Below, one piece after another: positions 8,275-14,816 of a DNA stretch of 64,000 nucleotides; position 1 is the first letter of the stretch; every line of letters starts with the position of its first letter. Where the stretch lies: NCBI RefSeq assembly GCF_004145405.1, contig NZ_SELQ01000001.1, positions 310,001 through 374,000 on the forward strand. The letters run 5' to 3'. The notes under the pieces were generated by a model. It did no database searches, was not told where the DNA came from, and saw only the letters and a list, made by a program, of their open reading frames with translations. The position numbers and the translations under genes are program-made. Origin of the DNA: Salipiger sp. IMCC34102. Lineage in GTDB: Bacteria > Pseudomonadota > Alphaproteobacteria > Rhodobacterales > Rhodobacteraceae.

Positions 8275-8475
8275 TCAGTCTCCGCAGCTCGTGCAGTCGA
8301 TGCCGGCAAGCAGCCATTCGAGGCCGCTCACGGCGCTGGGCCCGAGGATGCAGATCCAGAAGGCGCCGGCCGCAATGATCAGCCAGGTATGCGCGGTCAC
8401 CGTCGTCTCAGCCGGCAGGTTGCCGCCGTTTCGAATGTCGGCGTACTTCGGGCGATCGTGCTTACCTCGGCTCAT
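8275..8475 (-). CDS. small single-pass membrane protein
   Basis: A 66-residue protein. After a polar N-terminus (MSRGKHDRPKYAD) it has one long hydrophobic segment, TWLIIAAGAFWICILGPS, and ends with a short tail containing two cysteines (CTSCGD). It overlaps the HNH gene stop (ATGA). A membrane location is clear, but the role is unknown. Confidence 0.65.
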   Translation of the reverse strand: MSRGKHDRPKYADIRNGGNLPAETTVTAHTWLIIAAGAFWICILGPSAVSGLEWLLAGIDCTSCGD

Positions 8476-9101
8476 TTCTTCTGCCTTTCCGCGATCGCGT
8501 GTTCGAGCTTGGCGGTGGCCATGATGGTCGGCTTCAGCTCGGGTGGTGCCTGGTCATAGCCGCGCCCAAATCGGCCGCTGAGGCGTGGAATGAGGCCGAT
8601 CGGCACCGCCTCCCAATTTGAGGGGTCGGTGTTCGTCTTGTCGCCGTCGAGGCACTTCAGGCGCGTTCCCTCTGGGATAGGGCCGTTCTTCTTTTCCCAA
8701 AGGTAGCGGTGCTTCAGAACCGGCCTGGTCGGCGCCCCGGTCCAGGGGTTCGTCTCGTCGACGATCATGATCACGTAGCCGTCTTTTGCGTCGATCCGTT
8801 CGTGGCCAGCTCCGCGATAGGTGTGCGGCCGAGCGCCTTTCTTGAACTGGGTTCGCACGCTGTTCGGATTGTAGGGCATCTTCTTGCCCTTGTTCGCAGG
8901 CGTGTTCCCCTTCTGGATCTTACCATCGCGGCCGGTCAGCCATCCCTTGCGCTTGCAGAGGTTCGCGATGGCTGCCTGGGAAACGTCCGTGCGACCTGTC
9001 CATTTGCAGAAGGCTTCATGCAGAGCCGCACGCGGCATGAGCGAGAGGAGCTCGATGAAGTAGAGCTCGGCCTCGCTGTAGGGGTTGGCCTTCCCCCTCA
9101 C
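8472..9101 (-). CDS. HNH endonuclease signature protein
   Basis: A 209-residue protein with an HNH-type nuclease core in its second half: LKHRYLWEKKNGPIPEGTRL, then LDGDKTNTDPSNWEAVP. This matches the phage HNH endonuclease pattern (H...GxIPxGxxxxxxDGDxxNxxxxN). The N-terminal part (about residues 20-60) looks like a DNA-binding region. It may be a homing or a packaging/replication-linked nuclease; its place in the left early operon, far from terminase, makes a packaging role less likely. The TGA overlaps the ATG of the membrane-protein gene. Confidence 0.8.
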   Translation of the reverse strand: MRGKANPYSEAELYFIELLSLMPRAALHEAFCKWTGRTDVSQAAIANLCKRKGWLTGRDGKIQKGNTPANKGKKMPYNPNSVRTQFKKGARPHTYRGAGHERIDAKDGYVIMIVDETNPWTGAPTRPVLKHRYLWEKKNGPIPEGTRLKCLDGDKTNTDPSNWEAVPIGLIPRLSGRFGRGYDQAPPELKPTIMATAKLEHAIAERQKK

Positions 9102-9352
9102 GTTTCGCTGGTTGCCTTGGTGCCGCCGATCTGGGGCAGCATCGGCAGAACCGACGAACCGTGGTCTGCGAAGAGCTTGGCGGCTTTCAGCTGCAGTTCG
9201 GCGTTCCCGCTGATCTGGTCGGCAACTCCTACCATCGCGGCCGCACGTTTCACCTCCGCGTCGATCTGATCGGGCGTGAGACTCTCGTCGGAAAGCCGCT
9301 CCATCTGCGCAAACAGATGGTCGTTCAAATCGGTGAGCTTGTTCTTCGTCAT
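9098..9352 (-). CDS. hypothetical phage protein
   Basis: An 84-residue acidic, probably helical protein starting MTKNKLTDLNDHLFAQMERL. The start at 9352 overlaps the stop of the upstream gene, which is why I chose it over a longer frame. It is similar in style to small phage proteins found beside HNH genes. Function unknown. Confidence 0.65.
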   Translation of the reverse strand: MTKNKLTDLNDHLFAQMERLSDESLTPDQIDAEVKRAAAMVGVADQISGNAELQLKAAKLFADHGSSVLPMLPQIGGTKATSET

Positions 9353-9570
9353 GATGCTGTCCTCTGCATTCTGTGGATCCTGTCGCGGCGGCACTTGGCG
9401 AGGTTCCGGATCTGGATCGCCATCGTCCGCGCGGTCGCGCTGGGCGCTTCGCTGAGTTCCTGGACGGCGGTGCTGTAGCGGATCGCGGTCGCGTTCACCT
9501 GGTCGATCGTCGCCGCGCTCTCGAGCGCCGCCTTGATCTCGGCAACTTGGGTAGCCTGCGCATCGGTCAT
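9349..9570 (-). CDS. hypothetical phage protein
   Basis: A 73-residue protein starting MTDAQATQVAEIKAALESAA, helical, with an Arg-rich C-terminus (NLAKCRRDRIHRMQRTAS). The start overlaps the stop of the upstream regulator gene. No domain recognised. Confidence 0.6.
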   Translation of the reverse strand: MTDAQATQVAEIKAALESAATIDQVNATAIRYSTAVQELSEAPSATARTMAIQIRNLAKCRRDRIHRMQRTAS

Positions 9571-10025
9571 TTGCTCGACCTCGCCGCCGCGGCCATCGCC
9601 TCGCCGAGCTGCTGTTCGCGGTATTCCTCGAGCGTGATGGTCTCCTTCCACCCGCCAGTGCGCGCTCGGGAGGTTTCAGTGCCGCGGGTGCGCGGCGGCA
9701 GCCCGAGGATGATACGCCGGCGGTAGACCGCGTTCTTGTGGGTGTAGCCGCCGAGGCGCGAGATATCCTTCGACCTGACGCCGGCCATCCATAGGCGAGT
9801 GAATTCCTCGTCGGACATAAATTGCCGCGAGCGCCCGCTGCGCTTCCCCAGCCCGAGCCGCTTTGCCTTGCCGCGCACGGCCTGTCCCGTCACGCCGAAC
9901 GCGGCGCCGATCTTGTCCGTGCTGATCTTGCCCTCCCACAAGGGTCGCAGCTGGTCGGCCGTGATCTTGGCCAGCGGATTCCGGCAGGCTCTGGCCTTGC
10001 CTGGTTCAGTCGTCGTTGAGCTCAT
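9567..10025 (-). CDS. GcrA-like helix-turn-helix protein (two HTH repeats)
   Basis: A 152-residue DNA-binding protein. Two repeated helix-turn-helix units are visible: ITADQLRPLWEGKISTDKIG followed by VTGQAVRGKAKRLGLGKR, and a second beginning MSDEEFTRLWMAGVRSKDIS. The pattern (x-L-W-x-G-x-S-x-x-x-I-G-x-x-x-G-V-T-x-x-A-V-x-G-K-x-x-R-L-G-L) is that of GcrA, the alphaproteobacterial regulator that reads methylated promoters. GcrA responds to adenine methylation and this phage encodes adenine methyltransferases, so a regulatory link is possible but not shown. Confidence 0.65.
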   Translation of the reverse strand: MSSTTTEPGKARACRNPLAKITADQLRPLWEGKISTDKIGAAFGVTGQAVRGKAKRLGLGKRSGRSRQFMSDEEFTRLWMAGVRSKDISRLGGYTHKNAVYRRRIILGLPPRTRGTETSRARTGGWKETITLEEYREQQLGEAMAAAARSSK

Positions 10026-10213
10026 ACCTCCGCCGCCTCAGCCTCGCCTTCGATCATCGCGTCCAGTTCCTCAATCTTCAGGAGGGACGAGCCTCCGAAT
10101 TTCCGGATCTTGAGCTTCCCCGCCTGCACGGCGCGGTAGGCGGTCGACCGACTGATGCCGTAGACCTCCTGCAGATCGCTCATCCGGATGTACCTCCGCT
10201 GGGTCTTGCTCAT
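10022..10213 (-). CDS. AlpA/excisionase-like HTH protein
   Basis: A 63-residue protein with a MerR-like winged HTH: RYIRMSDLQEVYGISRSTAY followed by AVQAGKLKIRKFGGSSLLKI. Such small proteins act as excisionases or AlpA-type activators of integrase genes. It is the best excisionase candidate in the prophage, although it is not next to the integrase. Starts and stops overlap both neighbours. Confidence 0.7.
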   Translation of the reverse strand: MSKTQRRYIRMSDLQEVYGISRSTAYRAVQAGKLKIRKFGGSSLLKIEELDAMIEGEAEAAEV

Positions 10214-10536
10214 GGTGTCACCTCTTGGGGCTGTGCCGCGGCGCTGGGCGCGGCGTTCTGTCGGCGGCCGTGATGCCACTCGATCAGGGGTTCTCGGTCC
10301 TTCGGCGGGAGCGCGAGCCAGGTCTCGACGTCCTCCGGGCAGATGGCATCCTCGGCCTTCGCCAGGACCGTGCTGCGGAGGACCTGGCACATCTCGCAAT
10401 CGCAGCCGTTGGCCTCGCTGAAAAAGCCCGCCAACGGCGCAGCGCCGCCGGCGGGTTCAGTTGAGGCGGGCGACCGGACAGGTGTGGTCGCCGCAGGCTC
10501 CCCTCTCGGGGATTCGGGTGTTCTCAATTTCGTCAT
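10210..10536 (-). CDS. hypothetical phage protein
   Basis: A 108-residue protein. The first 35 residues are Pro/Ala/Thr-rich and probably disordered. The central region has a CDCEMC cysteine cluster and the C-terminal half a conserved-looking block (ETWLALPPKDREPLIEWHHG). The ATG at 10536 overlaps the stop of the sulfotransferase-like gene. Confidence 0.65.
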   Translation of the reverse strand: MTKLRTPESPRGEPAATTPVRSPASTEPAGGAAPLAGFFSEANGCDCEMCQVLRSTVLAKAEDAICPEDVETWLALPPKDREPLIEWHHGRRQNAAPSAAAQPQEVTP

Positions 10537-11096
10537 GCGAAGAGCTCCGTCAGGTTCGCCTCGATGCGCATGTCCTGCATGCAGGCGGGCGCCCGGGGGG
10601 CGATGATCCTGGCAGCTTCGGCCGGGTCGAATTCCAGCACCGGCCGGAGGAAATCGTGGATCCGCCACATGGCCAGCGCCGGGTCGTTGATCAGGGTCTC
10701 GAAGCCGAGGACCATCATCGGGCCGTACCGCTGGACGCGCCGCATCGCGCGAGGCTCGTCCCGCCGGATGCTGGCTGCCATCGCCCGCAGGTCGGCGCGA
10801 CGCGCCGGGGCGTTTGCCATCTTCAGCATGGAACGCGCCTGCTCGGCCGGGTCCCGCGTCAGGTAGATCGAGACCGCGGGTGGCGCGTAGGGGATCGGGT
10901 TATTGACGGGGTCGATCCATTTCACGACCTTGCCGGTCTGCATGGCGAACCATTCGCGCCCGCGCTCGCGCAGGGGCTTGTCCTCGAAGGACGGCGGGGC
11001 GCCTTCCATCGGGGCCCCGCCCTGCCATAGGGCGAGGCAGGTGGCGGTGGTCCCGCAACGGCCGAGACCGGCGACGAAGATCAGGGGGGCGCTCAT
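10533..11096 (-). CDS. phage-encoded sulfotransferase-like P-loop protein
   Basis: A 187-residue protein. FVAGLGRCGTTAT at residues 7-19 is the P-loop-like 5'-phosphosulfate-binding motif of sulfotransferases, and LTRDPAEQARSM at about 79-90 matches the RxPxxxxxS motif that contacts the 3'-phosphate of PAPS. It is shorter than most cellular sulfotransferases (250-300 residues). It may modify a surface polysaccharide or another small acceptor; a nucleotide kinase-like P-loop protein is the alternative. It overlaps both neighbours in the leftward operon, so it is an integral phage gene and not a late insertion. Confidence 0.65.
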   Translation of the reverse strand: MSAPLIFVAGLGRCGTTATCLALWQGGAPMEGAPPSFEDKPLRERGREWFAMQTGKVVKWIDPVNNPIPYAPPAVSIYLTRDPAEQARSMLKMANAPARRADLRAMAASIRRDEPRAMRRVQRYGPMMVLGFETLINDPALAMWRIHDFLRPVLEFDPAEAARIIAPRAPACMQDMRIEANLTELFA

Positions 11097-11374
11097 TCCG
11101 CCACCGCCGCTTCTCTGTGGGCCTCGAGCACGTTCAAGGCCGCGCGCCGCCAGTTCTTCGGCAGCTCATCGAGGCGCTCGGCCATCGCGTAGATGCCGTG
11201 AAGCTGGATCGAGCAGATCAGGGGCTGGTAAGTCTCTCCATCGGCGCTGGGCAGGTCCCATGTGCCGCCGGTGTTGATCACCCGGTTCTTCAGGTGCTCG
11301 AGCTTCCCTTCGTTCGGGATGAGCTCGAGCTCCGCGACTTCGTCCGAGAGGTTCATGACCTGGGTCGTGTTCAT
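11093..11374 (-). CDS. hypothetical phage protein
   Basis: A 93-residue acidic protein starting MNTTQVMNLSDEVAELELIP. No recognised domain. Overlaps its neighbours by four bases at each end. Confidence 0.65.
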   Translation of the reverse strand: MNTTQVMNLSDEVAELELIPNEGKLEHLKNRVINTGGTWDLPSADGETYQPLICSIQLHGIYAMAERLDELPKNWRRAALNVLEAHREAAVAE

Positions 11375-11568
11375 CGGCCGAACCCCTGCACCGGCATGCG
11401 GTTAAGGTTCGACTGCCGCACTTCCTGCCCGCGCTGGGCTTTCAGGAGCGCCCAGACGACCATCCGGTATGAGCGGGATGCCGCTGCCATCGCTTCTGGG
11501 TTGTGCACCGCAGCCCGGGCATTGCCGTAGGCTGTTCCGGTGTCGCTGGGTGTCGCTTGCTGTTGCAT
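11371..11568 (-). CDS. first gene of the leftward early operon, unknown function
   Basis: A 65-residue protein starting MQQQATPSDTGTAYGNARAA. A GGAGG ribosome binding site lies eight bases before the ATG. It is the promoter-proximal gene of the leftward operon and sits directly downstream of operator O1, so its transcription should be repressor-controlled. Function unknown; immediate-early regulators often occupy this place. Confidence 0.7.
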   Translation of the reverse strand: MQQQATPSDTGTAYGNARAAVHNPEAMAAASRSYRMVVWALLKAQRGQEVRQSNLNRMPVQGFGR

Positions 11569-11592
11569 GATGTGCCTCCGTTTGGGAGGAAC

Positions 11593-11619
11593 GTATTACG
11601 GAATTACCGTAACTTGCAA
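11593..11619 (-). promoter_or_regulatory. leftward early promoter (PL-like) with embedded operator
   Basis: Read leftward, TTGCAA (11619-11614) is a -35 candidate and TAATAC (11598-11593) a -10 candidate, 15 bases apart. Operator O1 fills the spacer and overlaps the -10. The rightward promoter has the same design, which supports both. The spacer is shorter than the usual 17. Confidence 0.55.
11596..11612. promoter_or_regulatory. phage repressor operator O1
   Basis: TTACGGAATTACCGTAA, a perfect inverted repeat TTACGG-N5-CCGTAA. Overlaps the -10 of the leftward promoter. Confidence 0.8.
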
Positions 11620-11626
11620 CACGTAA

Positions 11627-11643
11627 TTACGGTTTATCCGTAA
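11627..11643. promoter_or_regulatory. phage repressor operator O2
   Basis: TTACGGTTTATCCGTAA, a perfect copy of the same inverted repeat. Its centre is 31 bp (three helical turns) from O1, a spacing suited to cooperative binding. Confidence 0.8.
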
Positions 11644-11765
11644 ATTACCAGATCGCGATTGCTTGACGCGTCCCGGTTGTGCGAGAACGAAAACAGAACA
11701 TTTGGGGGGTGCGTAGATGTGGTTGAGGATTTTAGCGAGGGTGTGTCTTTATTTCAGGTGGGACC
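11644..11765. other. non-coding stretch between O2 and the repressor 3' end
   Basis: I see no credible gene, ribosome binding site or strong terminator here. The only frame crossing it runs antisense into the repressor gene. Confidence 0.4.
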
Positions 11766-12098
11766 TCACCCGTGTTCTTTACCCGAGCCTTTGGCGTCGG
11801 GGTCGTCCAAGTGCTCGAGCAAGGCGCTAATTGTATCCGGCAGAAGGCGGGCCGTGTCGCCGCCCATGATGAAGTTCGGATCGATTTGGTAAGCGCGCCA
11901 ATAGAAATCCAGCATTTTGAGAGACGGTGATCCCGCGGTCTCCTGGGTCTTGAACGTTGTGTAGGGTATCCCCGCAGAGGACGCGAGCTGTCGAGCTGTC
12001 GCGCCGGTAGATCGCCGTGCGGCCACTAGTCGAATGTGAATTGCCTTCGGAGTGATCTCCGTGGTTCGGCACCGGCGCTCGTGTTCCAAGTAATCCAT
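11766..12098 (-). CDS. phage repressor (CI-type Xre HTH, no peptidase domain)
   Basis: A 110-residue protein starting MDYLEHERRCRTTEITPKAI. Residues about 20-60 form a helix-turn-helix (RLVAARRSTGATARQLASSA, then GIPYTTFKTQE). There is no LexA/CI peptidase domain with Ser-Lys dyad, so RecA-stimulated self-cleavage is not expected. The gene lies between two pairs of operators and is divergent from the Cro-like gene. A GGAGG sequence lies close upstream of the ATG at 12098. It is the prime candidate for binding TTACGG-N5-CCGTAA and maintaining lysogeny. Confidence 0.75.
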   Translation of the reverse strand: MDYLEHERRCRTTEITPKAIHIRLVAARRSTGATARQLASSAGIPYTTFKTQETAGSPSLKMLDFYWRAYQIDPNFIMGGDTARLLPDTISALLEHLDDPDAKGSGKEHG

Positions 12099-12115
12099 GC
12101 CTCCAGATTGCCTTG

Positions 12116-12132
12116 TTACGGATTTTCCGCAT
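12116..12132. promoter_or_regulatory. phage repressor operator O3 (degenerate)
   Basis: TTACGGATTTTCCGCAT: the left half is perfect and the right half has two mismatches to CCGTAA. It lies 18 bases upstream of the repressor ATG, where a weaker site could autoregulate the repressor. Confidence 0.55.
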
Positions 12133-12150
12133 CTAAATCCGTCCGTGATC

Positions 12151-12176
12151 TTGAAATTACGGTTTTCCCGTAATAC
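12151..12176 (+). promoter_or_regulatory. rightward early promoter (PR-like) with embedded operator
   Basis: TTGAAA (12151-12156) and TAATAC (12171-12176) are 14 bases apart and enclose operator O4. The Cro-like ATG is only ten bases past the -10 and has no Shine-Dalgarno sequence, so the transcript may be leaderless. Confidence 0.5.
12157..12173. promoter_or_regulatory. phage repressor operator O4
   Basis: TTACGGTTTTCCCGTAA, a perfect copy of the inverted repeat, overlapping the -10 of the rightward promoter exactly as O1 overlaps the leftward one. Confidence 0.8.
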
Positions 12177-12185
12177 TGCTTGCCT

Positions 12186-12461
12186 ATGCAGAACCTCGCG
12201 CGCGCTTTCATCAACGATCTCGGCGGATACGATTCCGTCGCCCGTGCCATTGGAAAGGCACCGCAGACGGTTCACTCCGCCATGCAGTCGGGTTCGTTCC
12301 CCGCTGCTTGGTTCATCGCGCTCTGCGATCTGGCTCTGGCGAGTGGGATCGATAAGCCCGTACCGGAGCTGTTCTCGTTCCTTCGGCTTGAGGATGGCGG
12401 TCGTTCTGCTCATTGTTCGGCGTCCTGTGGCGCTGCTTCTGGATCGGCGGTGAGCGCATGA
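12186..12461 (+). CDS. Cro-like (YdaS/Cro family) HTH regulator
   Basis: A 91-residue protein starting MQNLARAFINDLGGYDSVAR. The helix-turn-helix runs through AIGKAPQTVHSAMQSGSFPA, as in Cro/YdaS-type antirepressors. It is the first rightward gene, divergent from the repressor and behind operator O4. The C-terminal 20 residues are Ser/Ala-rich. I chose the ATG at 12186 over an upstream TTG at 12180 because the latter lies almost on the -10 element. Confidence 0.7.
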   Translation: MQNLARAFINDLGGYDSVARAIGKAPQTVHSAMQSGSFPAAWFIALCDLALASGIDKPVPELFSFLRLEDGGRSAHCSASCGAASGSAVSA

Positions 12462-12748
12462 CTGCTCCGCTCGATTCGTCTTTTTCAATAAATACAATGC
12501 CTTGCGCGGAAATGTCTTTCGGAGGCGTCCGCGCGACCGAGGCGTTCAAGCACAACTTCTCGGATCGCTGGGCGGAGTTCCTGCGCTCCGAGTTCCCGTC
12601 GGCGCGGCACATCGCCATCGCCTCGGGCGTCACGACTCGGACGGCTGAAAACTGGCTTGCCGGATCCTGCAAACCGAGCGGCGACACCGTCGCTCTTTTT
12701 TTCCTGCGCTACCCAGAAGCGATGGCGCGGTTCATGGCCGGCACCTGA
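12458..12748 (+). CDS. CII-like HTH transcription factor
   Basis: A 96-residue protein starting MTAPLDSSFSINTMPCAEMS, overlapping the stop of the Cro-like gene (ATGA). The region SARHIAIASGVTTRTAENWL then AGSCKPSGDTVALF is a lambda-repressor-like HTH that recognises DNA through the TTRTAENW helix. Position directly after cro is that of lambda cII; activity as an activator is inferred from that position only. Confidence 0.6.
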   Translation: MTAPLDSSFSINTMPCAEMSFGGVRATEAFKHNFSDRWAEFLRSEFPSARHIAIASGVTTRTAENWLAGSCKPSGDTVALFFLRYPEAMARFMAGT

Positions 12749-12848
12749 TCCCTTGGGGATCGGGCATGCCGGCGATTTGGTCAACCTGGGCGGTAATCCA
12801 GGTGGCGAGGCAAATCGGGGGATCTCAAAGGTGGATCATACGACCAGA

Positions 12849-13181
12849 CTATTCGACCCGCCCCTGCATGAGGCGATTGACCTGGCTTTTCAGCCTTCTG
12901 TGGTTGGCTTGAGCCTGCAAGATGGTCTCCTCGGCTTGGCGCATCTCGGTGATCGCTTCGCGGAGCTGCGAGCCGTGAAGGAGGTTCTCGAAGTCCTCGG
13001 CCGAGTGGGAAGAATGCTTCACCTCTTTCCAGTCACCGTTAAGCAACGAGAAACGATGCTTGCATGCCTTCCCGTTGGCTCCTGCGGGGCACGAACAGGT
13101 GATCATCGGAATGTCACCCTCAGTGAATACTTCCACGGTGTATTCTGCTCCGCTCGATTTGCTCTTCACCAGTATCTTCAA
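12849..13181 (-). CDS. SWIM-type zinc-finger protein, opposite to its neighbours
   Basis: A 110-residue protein. TCSCPAGANGKACKHR has the CxC-x(n)-C-x-H spacing of a SWIM zinc finger, which binds nucleic acid or protein. The C-terminal half is a probable coiled coil (EMRQAEETILQAQANHRRLK). I chose a TTG start at 13181 because GGAGGAG lies seven bases upstream; the in-frame ATG at 13220 has no ribosome binding site. It is the only leftward gene in the rightward early region, so it probably has its own promoter in 13182-13318 and may act as a separately expressed accessory gene. Confidence 0.65.
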   Translation of the reverse strand: MKILVKSKSSGAEYTVEVFTEGDIPMITCSCPAGANGKACKHRFSLLNGDWKEVKHSSHSAEDFENLLHGSQLREAITEMRQAEETILQAQANHRRLKSQVNRLMQGRVE

Positions 13182-13318
13182 CGTGCTTCTCCTCCGAATC
13201 TGTTGCTGATGGTTTCCCATCGATCGGATCGTCAGGGTCCATTTCTGTGCTGTCAAAGGGCGAGGCTCTGCGAGGCAAAGTCGGGAAGCCAGCTGTGTCC
13301 CCTCGGTGAGGCCCGCCC

Positions 13319-14173
13319 ATGAGCCACGCTGCGACCAACTGGGCAATCCGTCAGAAGGGGCTGAAGCCCGCGACGAAGCTTGTGCTCTGGTTCCTGGCCG
13401 ACTGCCACAACGGGCACACCGGCCAGTGCAACCCGCGGCAGGAGCTGCTCGCCGAAGAGTGTGAAATGAGCCGCTCGACCATCAACGTCCACCTGGCGAA
13501 ACTGGAAGAGGTCGGTCTGATCAAGCGCGTCCAGCGGTTCGACGGGCGCTCCAACAAGCAGCGCGCGACCGACTACGTTCTGATGCTCGACGGCCCTGAA
13601 AAGCCCGTGTCCGGAATCCGGACACGGGCACAAGATGTGGTGGACCCCGTGTCCGGAATCCGGACACGGGCCGTGTCCGAAAACGGGCCAGAGCCGTGTC
13701 CGGAAAATGGCGAAAGCCGTGTCCGGAATCCGGACTCTATGAACCCTGGAATAGAACCAGGAACACAACCACGCGCGGAGCCGCGCTCGGATGGTGTGGG
13801 GTATCCAGATTTTGTGTCGGCCTATCCTGGGCCTGTGACCAGCGCCGCGCCCGAGGCCTACCGCCGTGTCGTCGCCTCCGGGGTCGATCCGCAGCGTATC
13901 GTCAGCGCGGCGAAGGCCTACGCTCGGGATCCCGTGGTTCTGCGCGGCTACCCGAAGAAAGCCGAGAATTGGCTCGCCTCGACGGACTGGTCTGAGGCGC
14001 CCGAGGCGGTGACCCCGGATCCGTCCGTGCCTCAGCTGCCCAGCGCCGTCGCTGATATCAAATCCGGCAACCCGGCCCGGTGCTACTCGGTCTCGCCCAG
14101 CGCGGCGCGGGAGTTCGTGGGCCGGGGCTACGTCACCGAGGACGAGTGCAAGGCCGCCGGGGTGCACCTGTGA
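13319..14173 (+). CDS. replication initiator-like protein with N-terminal winged HTH (lambda O-like layout)
   Basis: A 284-residue protein. The first 100 residues form a winged helix-turn-helix as in phage replication initiators (LAEECEMSRSTINVHLAKLE then EVGLIKRVQRFDG). The middle (about residues 96-160) is low-complexity and is encoded by an iteron array (13604-13735). The C-terminal part contains a globular segment (YRRVVASGVDPQRIVSAAKA then YPKKAENWLAS) like those of DnaC/DnaD-associated initiators. Lambda O has the same arrangement, with the origin inside its own gene. No helicase or helicase loader gene is recognised nearby, so host DnaB/DnaC would be recruited. Start chosen at 13319, with GTGAGG eight bases upstream. 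Confidence 0.7.
   Translation: MSHAATNWAIRQKGLKPATKLVLWFLADCHNGHTGQCNPRQELLAEECEMSRSTINVHLAKLEEVGLIKRVQRFDGRSNKQRATDYVLMLDGPEKPVSGIRTRAQDVVDPVSGIRTRAVSENGPEPCPENGESRVRNPDSMNPGIEPGTQPRAEPRSDGVGYPDFVSAYPGPVTSAAPEAYRRVVASGVDPQRIVSAAKAYARDPVVLRGYPKKAENWLASTDWSEAPEAVTPDPSVPQLPSAVADIKSGNPARCYSVSPSAAREFVGRGYVTEDECKAAGVHL
13604..13735. repeat. iteron array inside the initiator gene: candidate prophage replication origin
   Basis: Two perfect 25-nt inverted repeats (13604-13628 and 13646-13670), each CCCGTGTCCGGA, a central A, then the reverse complement. They are followed by partial copies at 13671-13687 and 13694-13704 and by CCGTGTCCGGAATCCGGAC at 13717-13735. All share the core CCGTGTCCG in the same orientation. 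A locally A/T-richer stretch with another small inverted repeat (CTGG-N7-CCAG, about 13750-13764) follows, as next to the lambda origin. Confidence 0.65.
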
Positions 14174-14430
14174 GCGGGTCGCGGTTCACCGAGCGGCGCT
14201 TCGGCTGCGTCGTGCTGAAGCTGGACGCCGAGGGCGAGACCTGCGTCCTGGTCATCGACCGCCCGGGCTTTCGGACAAATCGCTACCGCTACGAGTCGAT
14301 CGAGGAGGTGGTCGAAGGCTATGCCCGGCATCGCGGCGGGTTCGACGAGTGTTCAAGGAGCTGCGCCTCCGCGCTGGAATATGCCGGCAAGCAGATGCGC
14401 CAGTTCCGTGATCCGGAGGCGTTCCGATGA
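14170..14430 (+). CDS. hypothetical phage protein
   Basis: An 86-residue protein. The GTG start at 14170 overlaps the TGA of the initiator gene, and the C-terminus overlaps the next ATG. Sequence such as CVVLKLDAEGETCVLVIDRP suggests a small beta-sheet fold followed by a helix. Function unknown. Confidence 0.6.
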   Translation: MSGSRFTERRFGCVVLKLDAEGETCVLVIDRPGFRTNRYRYESIEEVVEGYARHRGGFDECSRSCASALEYAGKQMRQFRDPEAFR

Positions 14431-14816
14431 ACGAGCGCATGTCCGCAGCCGACTTCAACCGCCTGTCGCAGGGGTCCAAGCCCGCCGGGTCGAAGTACCG
14501 CGCGCAGCCGGTAACGGTTGACGGCATCCGGTTCGACTCCAAGCACGAGGCGAAGCGCTGGGCGCAGCTGAAGCTGCTCGAGAAGGGTGGCGCCATCCGG
14601 GATCTCGAGCGTCAGGTGCCGTTGATGCTCGAGGGCAGGAACGGGCCTCTCCTGACGCGCACCGGGCGCGGCATGCGCCTGACGGTCGATTTCCGCTACT
14701 TCGATGTCGCCTTGGGCCTGACGGTTTGGGAGGACGCCAAGGGCATGCCCACGCCCGACTACGAGGTGCGCCGCGCTGTCGCCGCCGCCCAGGGCGTCCC
14801 GGTGGTCGAGGTATGA
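14427..14816 (+). CDS. DUF1064 family protein (putative Holliday-junction-type nuclease)
   Basis: A 129-residue protein with the DUF1064 pattern: SKYRAQPVTVDGIRFDSKHE then AKRW in the N-terminal half, and LTVDFRYFD followed by VWEDAKGMPTPDYEVRR in the C-terminal half. The D-E-K residues (F-D-S-K-H-E, D-F-R-Y, E-D-A-K-G) resemble a PD-(D/E)XK-like active site. Members sit in phage replication and recombination modules, as here between the initiator and a methyltransferase. Nuclease activity is inferred from the motif. Confidence 0.75.
   Translation: MNERMSAADFNRLSQGSKPAGSKYRAQPVTVDGIRFDSKHEAKRWAQLKLLEKGGAIRDLERQVPLMLEGRNGPLLTRTGRGMRLTVDFRYFDVALGLTVWEDAKGMPTPDYEVRRAVAAAQGVPVVEV

Noticed and set aside
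13604-13735. CRISPR array
   Set aside because: The units are palindromic, irregularly spaced, lack unique spacers of constant length and lie in an open coding frame. No cas gene is present.
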